From Curvibacter sp. (GTDB lineage: Bacteria > Pseudomonadota > Gammaproteobacteria > Burkholderiales > Burkholderiaceae_C), in the NCBI GenBank assembly GCA_020621965.1, contig JAHRYV010000003.1:1-64000 (forward strand): DNA of 64,000 nt, in the 5' to 3' direction. The notes below the pieces were generated by a model. It searched no databases. It was not told where the DNA came from and saw only the letters and a program-made list of their open reading frames with translations. The position numbers were made by a program, and so were the translations under genes. This document shows, piece after piece, positions 57,688 to 64,000 of this stretch (position 1 is its first letter; each line of letters starts with the position of its first letter).

Positions 57688-57716
57688 ATTATGGTTATGG
57701 AATATAACCAATTCAA
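57688..57716 (-). promoter_or_regulatory. Minus-strand promoter of the catabolic operon
   Basis: On the minus strand: -35 TTGAAT (57716-57711), a 17-base spacer, then -10 CATAAT (57693-57688), ending about 23 bases before the crotonase ATG. Confidence 0.65.
57692..57710. promoter_or_regulatory. Inverted repeat, probable MarR operator
   Basis: TGGTTAT, 5-base spacer, ATAACCA form a perfect 7-bp dyad inside the spacer and -10 of the minus-strand promoter, and 71 bases before the divergent amidohydrolase. Its size (19 bp) fits MarR dimers. Confidence 0.6.
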
Positions 57717-57780
57717 GCCACTGCGCCCTTCTTTTTGTCAGTGTTTACCCTAGGGCTCCGGCCCGAACCAGGAGACGGTC

Positions 57781-58644
57781 ATGGACCACAAGAACCTCGT
57801 CGCCATCGACATCCACACGCACGCTGAGGTCAGCTGCTGGAACCCCTTCGACAACTACGGCGAGGAGTACGACCGCGCGGCGGACAAGTACTTCCGATCA
57901 AACCGGCGACCGACCATCGCCGAGACCATCGCCTACTACCGCGAGCGCAAGATCGGCCTGGTGATGTTCACCGTGGACAGCGAGTCGCAGCTGGGCCGCC
58001 GGCGCATTCCGAACGAGGAGATCGCCGAGGCCGCCAAGGCCAACAGCGACATGATGATGGCCTTCGCCAGCATCGATCCGCACAGGGCAGATGGGCGCGC
58101 GCGAGGCGCGCCCCTGATCGAGGAGCACGGCATCAAGGGTTTCAAGTTCCACCCCACGGCAGGGTTACCACCCTTACGACAAGATGGCCTGCCGATCTAC
58201 GAGGTGATCGCCGAGTACAAGATGCCGGCCATCTTCCACACCGGCCATAGCGGCATCGGCAGCGGCATGCGCTGCGGCGGCGGCCTGCGGCTGGAGTACA
58301 GCAACCCCATGCACCTGGACGACGTGGCGATCAGCTTCCCGGACATGCAGATCGTCATGGCCCACCCCAGTTTCCCCTGGCAGGACGAGGCGCTGAGTGT
58401 GGCCACGCACAAGCCCAATGTATGGATCGATCTCTCGGGCTGGAGCCCCAAGTATTTTCCGAAGCAGCTGGTGCAGTACGCCAACACCCTGCTGAAGGAC
58501 CGCATCCTGTTCGGCTCCGACTACCCGCTGATCACGCCCGAGCGCTGGATGAAGGATTTCGAAGAGGCCGGCTTCAAGCCGGAGGTGATGCCCGGCATCC
58601 TGAAAGGCAATGCGGTGCGCCTGCTGGGCCTGGAGCAGGGCTGA
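57781..58644 (+). CDS. Metal-dependent amidohydrolase, CouO-like beta-ketoacyl-CoA hydrolase candidate
   Basis: A 287-residue TIM-barrel amidohydrolase. Metal ligands: HxH in AIDIHTHAEV; His in IFHTGHSGIG; His in IVMAHPSFPW; Asp in LFGSDYPLI. The rest (LRLEYSNPMHLDDVAISFPD; WIDLSGWSPKYFPKQ) is conserved in a family that includes 4-hydroxyphenyl-beta-ketoacyl-CoA hydrolase (CouO), which would split the keto-thioester into acetyl-CoA and an aromatic acid. Two short stretches, 58081-58116 and 58159-58191, read in a wrong frame: MGAREAR and QGYHPYDKMA appear in alternate frames. Each can be restored by inserting three single bases, so errors are suspected. Confidence 0.7.
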   Translation: MDHKNLVAIDIHTHAEVSCWNPFDNYGEEYDRAADKYFRSNRRPTIAETIAYYRERKIGLVMFTVDSESQLGRRRIPNEEIAEAAKANSDMMMAFASIDPHRADGRARGAPLIEEHGIKGFKFHPTAGLPPLRQDGLPIYEVIAEYKMPAIFHTGHSGIGSGMRCGGGLRLEYSNPMHLDDVAISFPDMQIVMAHPSFPWQDEALSVATHKPNVWIDLSGWSPKYFPKQLVQYANTLLKDRILFGSDYPLITPERWMKDFEEAGFKPEVMPGILKGNAVRLLGLEQG

Positions 58645-58670
58645 CACAGCGCGGCGTCGACCGCAACAAA

Positions 58671-58691
58671 AAGCCCCGCGTTGCGGGGCTT
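58671..58691. terminator. Bidirectional terminator between amidohydrolase and MetE-like gene
   Basis: AAGCCCCGC / GCGGGGCTT with a GTT loop, an A-run before and TTCTTT after, between convergent genes. Confidence 0.85.
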
Positions 58692-58728
58692 CTTTCATGG
58701 TGCGAGACGGCGCGTTTCGCGCGGTCGC

Positions 58729-59856
58729 TCAGGCCTTGCCCCAGACTTCCTGCGCCGTTTCCACCACCAGGCGCAGCTTGGCGCGCTGGTCTTCCACGGC
58801 AATGTCGTTGCCGTGCACGGTGCTGGAGAAGCCGCACTGCGGCGACAGGCAGAGCTGGTCCATGGAGACGTACTTGGCGGCCTCGTCGATGCGGCGCTTG
58901 AGATCGTCTTTCGACTCGAGCTTGCCGAACTTGGTGGTCACCAGGCCCAGCACCACGATCTTGCCCGGGGCCAGGTAACGCAGGGGGCGGAAGTCGCCGC
59001 TGCGCTCGTCGTCGTACTCCAGGAAGTAGGCGTCCAGGTTCATTTCCTTGAGCAGGGCTTCGGCCACCGGCTCGTAGTTGCCCGAGGCCGCGTGCGTGCT
59101 CTTGAAGTTGCCGCGGCACAGGTGCATGGCCAGGGTCATGCCGGCGGGCTTTTGCGCCACCACTTTGTTGATGAACTTGGCGTAGCGGTGCGGCAGCTCG
59201 TTGGGGTCGTCACCGCGCTGGCGGGCGGCTTCGCGCATCTTCTCGTCGCACAGATAGGCCAGGTTGGTGTCGTCCATCTGCACATAGGTGCAGCCGGCCG
59301 CGGCCAGCGAACGCAGCTCGTCGCCGTAGGCTTTCGCCACGTCGTCATAGAAGGTGGGCTCCAGCTCGGGGTAATGGTCCTTGCTGATGCCGGCGCGCCC
59401 GCCGCGGAAGTGCAGCATGGTGGGCGAGGGGATGGTCACCTTGGCCACGGCGCCGCGGCCCGGGGCGATCTGGCTCTTGAGGTACTGGAAGTCGGCGAGC
59501 TGGATGTCCTTGACGTGGCGCACCTTGTCGATCACACGCATGACGGGCGGGGCCAGTTCCTTGGTGCCGTCGGGTTTGATCACGGTGACCGGCACGTCGG
59601 TCTTGACGCCGCCGATCTGTTCCAGAAAGTCGATGTGGAAGTAGGTGCGGCGGAACTCGCCGTCGGTGATGCTCTGCAGGCCCACGTCTTCCTGGAACTT
59701 CACGATCTCGGTGATGGCCTTGTCTTCCACCTTGCGCAGTTGCTCGGCGTTCATCTCGCCCTTGGCCTTCTGCTCACGCGCTTCGAGCAGGTACTTGGGG
59801 CGCAGGAAGCTGCCGACATGGTCGGCGCGGAACGGGGGGGTGGTGCGTAAGGTCAT
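58729..59856 (-). CDS. MetE-like (cobalamin-independent methionine synthase II family) protein
   Basis: A 375-residue protein of the single-domain MetE-like YxjG/YxjH group. Motifs include PPFRADHVGSFLRPKYL, YVQMDDTNLAYL, AMHLCRGNF and the C-terminal LSPQCGFSSTVHG with a zinc-type Cys in SPQCGF and another His/Cys in MHLCRGN. Full MetE has two such domains; this is about half length. Zinc-dependent methyl transfer between thiols is the family theme. Its substrate is unknown; next to an aromatic cluster it might handle methyl groups from O-demethylation. ATG 59856 with AGGAG is chosen. Divergent from the binding-protein gene. Confidence 0.75.
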   Translation of the reverse strand: MTLRTTPPFRADHVGSFLRPKYLLEAREQKAKGEMNAEQLRKVEDKAITEIVKFQEDVGLQSITDGEFRRTYFHIDFLEQIGGVKTDVPVTVIKPDGTKELAPPVMRVIDKVRHVKDIQLADFQYLKSQIAPGRGAVAKVTIPSPTMLHFRGGRAGISKDHYPELEPTFYDDVAKAYGDELRSLAAAGCTYVQMDDTNLAYLCDEKMREAARQRGDDPNELPHRYAKFINKVVAQKPAGMTLAMHLCRGNFKSTHAASGNYEPVAEALLKEMNLDAYFLEYDDERSGDFRPLRYLAPGKIVVLGLVTTKFGKLESKDDLKRRIDEAAKYVSMDQLCLSPQCGFSSTVHGNDIAVEDQRAKLRLVVETAQEVWGKA

Positions 59857-59957
59857 GAGTTTCTCCTGCGGCTTTGGGGGATGCGTGCCTGTCGTGTTGG
59901 TGATCATTCAGGGTACGGACTGTGGATTATTAACCAGTTCGTGCCGCTAAATGTGCC

Positions 59958-59978
59958 GATATCGCGTCTTGTTATATC
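59958..59978. promoter_or_regulatory. GATAT-N11-ATATC dyad, LysR-type box candidate
   Basis: GATAT and ATATC are inverted copies around 11 bases (T-N11-A form) in the MetE-like / binding-protein divergent spacer. The same form with the same spacing recurs at 61296-61316. Confidence 0.5.
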
Positions 59979-59998
59979 AGTCATACAGGGTTTTCACG

Positions 59999-60018
59999 GT
60001 TGCGTAATCGATCGCAAC
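59999..60018. promoter_or_regulatory. Inverted repeat GTTGCG-N8-CGCAAC
   Basis: Exact 6-bp arms with an 8-base spacer, 53 bases before the binding-protein ATG. Possible operator. Confidence 0.35.
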
Positions 60019-60030
60019 GCAAACTACGGG

Positions 60031-60049
60031 CGCGATCGGATCGATCGCG
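60031..60049. promoter_or_regulatory. Inverted repeat CGCGATCG-GAT-CGATCGCG
   Basis: Exact 8-bp arms around a 3-base spacer, 22 bases before the binding-protein ATG, so it could also shape the leader RNA near the ribosome-binding site. Confidence 0.45.
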
Positions 60050-60071
60050 TGACGACAGCGAGGTAACCATC

Positions 60072-61217
60072 ATGCAGCCAATCAACAAGTTCACCAAGAG
60101 CGCCAGCGCTTTTCTATTGGGGGTTTCCGCCCTGTTCGGCCTGCCGGCCGCGGTCCAAGCGCAGGACATCGTGATCGGCCAAGTCGGGCCCTTCACCGGC
60201 CTGCCGGTGCCCGATGCCCTGCAGATCAGCCAGGGGGCCAAGGCCTATATCGCCCAGGTCAACAAGGCCGGTGGCGTACACGGGCGCAAGATCTCCTATT
60301 TCGAGGTGGATGACACCTACAAGCCCGACGGCTTCGTCGCCGCCATGGAGCAGGCCATGCAGCGCAGGCCGGTGGCCCTGATCTCCCCGGTCGGATCGGC
60401 GTCCTTGAAGCGCATGCTGGACGACAAGCTGCTGGACAAGTACGACGTCGTGGTCATGAACGCCGTGCCGGGCGCCGAAGCCCTGCGCAATCCCGGCCAT
60501 CCGCGCCTCTTCCATGTGCGCGCCGGGGACAAGCAGCAGCTCGAGAAGATCGTGAACCATGCCCGCACGCTGGGCATCCTCAAGCTGGGTGTGCTGCACC
60601 AGAACATCCCCATGGGCGTCTCCGGCATGAAGGTGGTGGCCGACGAGGCGACCCGCCTGACCGGGATGGAGGTCAAGGGCTACGAGGGCTCCATCAACCC
60701 GGAACAAATGGCCAAGGCGGCCCAGGACGTGGCGAATCTCAACGCCCAGGGTGTGCTGGTGATCGGCGCGCCGCCGTTTGCCTCGGCCGGTGTGGCGCAG
60801 TTGCGCAAGATCGGCGTGACGCAGTCCATCTTCATCCTGGCCGACACCTCGCCCGGCCTGCTCATGAAGGTCGCGGGCGATTCCGCACGCGGTGTCGGCA
60901 TCGCCCAGATCTATCCGAATCCCAACGGCCGGACCACCACGCTCATGCGCGACTTCCAGACCGCGATGAAGGCGGCCTACCCGGAGGTGACGTCCTTTGC
61001 GTCTTTCCAGCTCGAGGGTTATCTGTCCGCGCGCATCGTGATCGAGGGCCTGCGCCGCTCCAAGGACGTCACCAAGTCCGAAGCCCTGGCCAAGGCGCTG
61101 GTGGCCATGGGTGAGCTGGATTTCGACGGCTACCGTGTCGACTTCTCCAAAGGCCCGGTCGGCGGCCGCTTCGTGGACATCGCGGTGGTCGACATCTCGG
61201 GCCGCCTGCGCTACTGA
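60072..61217 (+). CDS. Periplasmic binding protein, Liv type (second importer)
   Basis: A 381-residue type I periplasmic binding protein. Signal peptide ends in PAAVQAQ. Mature start DIVIGQVGPFTGLPVPDALQIS; ends SKGPVGGRFVDIAVVDISG. Start ATG 60072 (MQPINKF) chosen; a longer frame to 60000 covers the inverted repeats. A strong terminator follows it, so it is transcribed apart from the next binding-protein gene. Confidence 0.85.
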   Translation: MQPINKFTKSASAFLLGVSALFGLPAAVQAQDIVIGQVGPFTGLPVPDALQISQGAKAYIAQVNKAGGVHGRKISYFEVDDTYKPDGFVAAMEQAMQRRPVALISPVGSASLKRMLDDKLLDKYDVVVMNAVPGAEALRNPGHPRLFHVRAGDKQQLEKIVNHARTLGILKLGVLHQNIPMGVSGMKVVADEATRLTGMEVKGYEGSINPEQMAKAAQDVANLNAQGVLVIGAPPFASAGVAQLRKIGVTQSIFILADTSPGLLMKVAGDSARGVGIAQIYPNPNGRTTTLMRDFQTAMKAAYPEVTSFASFQLEGYLSARIVIEGLRRSKDVTKSEALAKALVAMGELDFDGYRVDFSKGPVGGRFVDIAVVDISGRLRY

Positions 61218-61236
61218 CCCTTTGCACCGCGCTGCC

Positions 61237-61273
61237 AACGAACACAGGGCCCGCGTGGCCCTGTGTTCGTTTA
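61237..61273 (+). terminator. Strong terminator after the first plus-strand binding-protein gene
   Basis: A perfect 15-bp stem (61237-61251 with 61257-61271) around CGCGT, followed by TTT. Confidence 0.85.
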
Positions 61274-61295
61274 TGCTTCAGATGGCTGTCTATAA

Positions 61296-61316
61296 GATAT
61301 GTCATTTCGCTATATC
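61296..61316. promoter_or_regulatory. Second GATAT-N11-ATATC dyad
   Basis: Same inverted arms and 11-base spacing as 59958-59978, 120 bases before the second binding-protein gene. Confidence 0.5.
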
Positions 61317-61435
61317 TATCAGTCCGAAATTTGACTTGCGGCTGACGGGATTTGGGGCGAAAGTAGCCACCTTCGCGAACGGCCGCCACGTGCGCGAGCA
61401 GTCGTGTAGCCATAACGCATATTTAGGAGTCTTCA

Positions 61436-62611
61436 ATGTTGAACAAGCGAGTCTTTCTGAGCGCCTCCATGCTGGCCCTGGCAGCGGTCTCCTCGACCAC
61501 CGTGCTGGCCGCTGAGCCGTTCAAGATCGGCCTGATCCTGCCCATGACCGGTCAGCAGGCTTCCACCGGCCGCCAGATCGAAGCGGCCGCCAAGCTCTAC
61601 ATGGCCCAACACGGAGACACCGTCGCCGGCCGCAAGGTCCAGCTGATCGTCAAGGACGACACCAGCGTGCCCGACGTCACCAAGCGCCTGGCGCAGGAAC
61701 TGGTGGTCAACGACAAGGTCAACGTGCTGGCCGGCTTCGGCATCACGCCCTCGGCCTTTGCCACCGCGCCGATCGCCACCCAGTCCAAGACCCCGATGGT
61801 CGTGATGGCCGCCGCCACCTCCAGCATCACCAACGCCTCGCCCTACGTCGTGCGCACCAGCTTCACGCTGCCGCAGGCCTCGGTCTCCATGGCCGACTGG
61901 GCCACCGCCAAGGGCGGCATCAAGAAGGTCGTGACCCTGGTCAGCGACTACGGCCCGGGCATCGACGCCGAGAAGTACTTCAAGGACCGTTTCGTCCTCA
62001 ACGGCGGCACCATCGTCGACACCCTGCGCGTGCCGCTGCGCAACCCCGACTTCGCCCCCTTCCTGCAGAAGGTGCGCGACGCCAAGCCCGACGCCCTGTT
62101 CGTCTTCGTGCCCTCGGGCGCCGGCGCGGCCGTCATGAAGCAGTTCCTGGAGCGCGGCATGGACAAGGCCGGCATCAAGCTCATCGGCACCGGCGACCTC
62201 ACCGATGACGACCAGCTCAACGACATGGGCGACGGCGCCATCGGCGTGGTCACGGCACACCACTACGGTGCCCACCACCCCTCGGCCGTGAACAAGAAGT
62301 TCGTCGAAGCCTTCAAGAAGGCCAACAAGGGCATGCGCCCGAACTTCATGGCCGTGGGCGGTTATGACGGCATGCGCGTGATCTACGAAGCGCTCAAGGC
62401 TTCCAAGGGCCAGGGCGGCGGCGACGGCCTGCTCGCCGCGATGAAGGGTCAAGTGTTCGAGAGCCCGCGCGGCCCGATGTTCATCGACGCCCAGACCCGC
62501 GACGTCGTGCACAACATCTACCTGCGCAAGGTGGAGCGTGTCGGTGGCGAACTGCACAACGTGGAGTTCGACGTCATCAAGGACGTCAAGGACCCCGGCA
62601 AGGCCAAGTGA
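61436..62611 (+). CDS. Periplasmic binding protein, Liv type
   Basis: A 391-residue type I periplasmic binding protein. Signal peptide ends TTVLA. Mature start EPFKIGLILPMTGQQASTGRQIEAA; YDGMRVIYEAL near the C-terminus. It precedes LivH and LivM of this set, separated by a terminator-like hairpin, so extra binding protein relative to permease may be made. A ligand is not readable. Confidence 0.88.
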   Translation: MLNKRVFLSASMLALAAVSSTTVLAAEPFKIGLILPMTGQQASTGRQIEAAAKLYMAQHGDTVAGRKVQLIVKDDTSVPDVTKRLAQELVVNDKVNVLAGFGITPSAFATAPIATQSKTPMVVMAAATSSITNASPYVVRTSFTLPQASVSMADWATAKGGIKKVVTLVSDYGPGIDAEKYFKDRFVLNGGTIVDTLRVPLRNPDFAPFLQKVRDAKPDALFVFVPSGAGAAVMKQFLERGMDKAGIKLIGTGDLTDDDQLNDMGDGAIGVVTAHHYGAHHPSAVNKKFVEAFKKANKGMRPNFMAVGGYDGMRVIYEALKASKGQGGGDGLLAAMKGQVFESPRGPMFIDAQTRDVVHNIYLRKVERVGGELHNVEFDVIKDVKDPGKAK

Positions 62612-62618
62612 TGACCAG

Positions 62619-62662
62619 CCCATGGGCGCCTCCGGTCAGGGGGTGTCCATGGGTTTTTTTTT
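62619..62662 (+). terminator. Terminator / attenuator between binding protein and LivH genes
   Basis: CCCATGG and CCATGGG arms (extended by G-U pairs) and a run of nine T, in the gap before LivH. Confidence 0.75.
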
Positions 62663-62696
62663 GTCCTGACCTGACCACGGCCTTTGCACACTACTC

Positions 62697-63572
62697 ATGC
62701 TGACGATATTGTTTGACGGCATTGCCTACGGCATGCTGCTGTTTATCCTGGCGGTCGGCCTGTCCGTGACCATGGGGCTGATGAACTTCATCAACCTGGC
62801 CCACGGCGCCTTTGCCATGGTCGGTGGCTACATCACGGTGATCCTGATGCAGCGCTACGACATTCCCTTCCTGTTGTGCCTGCCGGTGGCTTTCGTGGGG
62901 GTGGCGCTGCTGGGCGCCGTGCTCGAGCGCACGCTCTACCGCCCGATGTACAGCAAGCCGCACCTGGACCAGGTGCTGTTCTCCATCGGGCTGACCTTCA
63001 TGGCCGTGGCGGCCATGGACTACTTCATGACCTCCAGCCAGCAGATCGTCCAGCTGCCCGAGTGGCTCAAGGGCCGCACCGAGATCGGCGAGGGCCACTG
63101 GATGCTGGGCATGGGCCACTACCGCCTGTTCATCATCGCCATCTGCGCCGCGCTGACCATCGGCCTGCAGTTCATCCTGGCCAAGACCCGCTTCGGCAGC
63201 CGCCTGCGCGCCTCGGTCGACGACCAGCGCGTGGCCGCCGGCCTGGGCATCAACGTCAACGTGGTGTTCCTGCTGACCTTTGCGGTCGGCTCCGGCCTGG
63301 CCGGCCTGGGTGGTGCGCTGGGCGCCGAAGTGCTGGGCATGGACCCGAGCTTCCCCCTGAAGAACATGATCTATTTCCTGATCGTCGTGGCCGTGGGCGG
63401 CACCTCGTCCATCACCGGGCCGCTGCTGGCGGCCCTGCTGCTGGGCATTGCCGACGTGGCCGGCAAGTACTACATCCCGCGCTTCGGCGCCTTCATCGTC
63501 TACTTCCTGATGATCGTCATCCTGATCTGGCGTCCGCAGGGCCTGTTCGTGCGCAAGGGGGGCAAAGCATGA
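62697..63572 (+). CDS. Branched-chain-type ABC permease LivH (second importer)
   Basis: A 291-residue permease with about eight segments. Features: MGLMNFINLAHGAFAMVGGY, LRASVDDQRVAAGLGINVN (cytoplasmic EAA-like loop) and FVVAVGGTSSI-like region VVAVGGTSSITGPLLAALL. Its TGA overlaps the next ATG (ATGA), so coupled to LivM. Confidence 0.9.
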   Translation: MLTILFDGIAYGMLLFILAVGLSVTMGLMNFINLAHGAFAMVGGYITVILMQRYDIPFLLCLPVAFVGVALLGAVLERTLYRPMYSKPHLDQVLFSIGLTFMAVAAMDYFMTSSQQIVQLPEWLKGRTEIGEGHWMLGMGHYRLFIIAICAALTIGLQFILAKTRFGSRLRASVDDQRVAAGLGINVNVVFLLTFAVGSGLAGLGGALGAEVLGMDPSFPLKNMIYFLIVVAVGGTSSITGPLLAALLLGIADVAGKYYIPRFGAFIVYFLMIVILIWRPQGLFVRKGGKA

Positions 63573-64000
63573 AAAACGCGATGCAATCCCTGCACGACGT
63601 CCAGCGCTGGAAGCTCTGGGAGCCCGTGCTCTGGCTGCTGGCCCTGGCCTCGCCCTGGCTGCTGTCCACCCACGCCCTCATCATCAACGAGATCGCCATC
63701 GTGGCGCTGTTTGCCGTCTCGCTGGACCTGATCCTCGGTTATGCCGGCATCGTCTCGCTGGGCCATGCGGCCTTCTTCGGCATGGGCGCGTATGCCGCAG
63801 CCCTGTTCGCCAAGCTGGTCATGCCCGATCCGCTGGTGGGCCTGGGTTTTGCCATCGTCGTGTCCACCCTGCTGGGCGCGGTCTGCTCGCTGACCATCAT
63901 GCGCGGTACCGACCTCACGCGCCTGATGGTGACCATGGGCGTGGCCATGATCCTGATGGAGCTGGCCAACAAGCTGGACATCACCGGCGGCGCCGACGGC
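63569..64000 (+). CDS. Branched-chain-type ABC permease LivM, 5' part
   Basis: The first 144 codons are in the window, starting MKNAMQSLHDVQRWKLWEP and with GYAGIVSLGHAAFFGMGAY, typical of LivM. The gene continues past the right edge. ATP-binding subunits are presumably downstream. Confidence 0.88.
   Translation, partial: MKNAMQSLHDVQRWKLWEPVLWLLALASPWLLSTHALIINEIAIVALFAVSLDLILGYAGIVSLGHAAFFGMGAYAAALFAKLVMPDPLVGLGFAIVVSTLLGAVCSLTIMRGTDLTRLMVTMGVAMILMELANKLDITGGADG

Overview
The window is one contiguous piece of a high-GC chromosome. Gene content and order (parE-SLT-parC; argD-argF; DUF3579 / rpsT / murJ / SirB1; purM / perM-hda-HAD-pcnB-folK; etfBA plus acyl-CoA dehydrogenase; grpE-dnaK-dnaJ; several Liv-type ABC transporters) point to a betaproteobacterium of the order Burkholderiales, most likely family Comamonadaceae. 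This is inferred from remembered synteny and protein similarity; no search was run. No rRNA, tRNA, CRISPR or phage genes were seen.

Layout. Bases 1-5.4 kb carry the end of parE, a lytic transglycosylase, parC, an FAD monooxygenase and a small Cys-cluster protein. 5.5-8.6 kb holds argF, argD, a DUF3579 protein and rpsT. 8.7-12.9 kb is an accessory block between rpsT and murJ: a REP-associated (RAYT-type) transposase, a decayed remnant of a large secreted metalloprotease/adhesin-like protein with an internal composition break, and a DUF4160/DUF2442 pair whose first gene has a one-base frameshift. 12.9-29.8 kb is core housekeeping (murJ, SirB1, ParA-like, MFS, purM, perM, hda, HAD phosphatase, pcnB, folK, ridA, tgpA-like, mltB, comEC). 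29.86-30.38 kb is a large imperfect inverted repeat centred on a perfect 28-bp palindrome. 30.4-42.2 kb holds DUF58-MoxR, a deacetylase-like protein, a Tat-exported DsrE protein, an MscS channel, etfBA, an acyl-CoA dehydrogenase, a nitronate monooxygenase, a truncated phosphoethanolamine-transferase membrane domain and an MBL/RNase-like protein. 42.3-47 kb is the chaperone block dnaJ-dnaK-grpE plus FKBP and an HxlR regulator; dnaK is riddled with indels.

The most coherent accessory system lies at 47.1-64 kb. On the minus strand, reading from 57.7 kb down, are a crotonase, a feruloyl-CoA-synthase-type ligase, an SDR dehydrogenase, a complete Liv-type ABC importer (binding protein, LivH, a fused LivM-LivG, LivF), an acyl-CoA dehydrogenase and a MarR regulator. 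Divergent from it is a metal-dependent amidohydrolase resembling the beta-ketoacyl-CoA hydrolase (CouO-type) of the non-thiolytic hydroxycinnamate pathway, then a MetE-like protein and a second set of Liv-type transporter genes running off the window. I read this as uptake plus CoA-dependent side-chain shortening of phenylpropanoids (coumarate/ferulate type). The divergent promoter carries a clean inverted repeat suited to the MarR regulator, and the two later binding-protein genes share a T-N11-A dyad typical of LysR-type regulators.

Reliability warning: dnaK, the amidohydrolase, the DUF4160 gene and possibly etfB carry indels or deletions more consistent with local sequence/assembly error than with biology. 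Treat them as unresolved until checked against reads.
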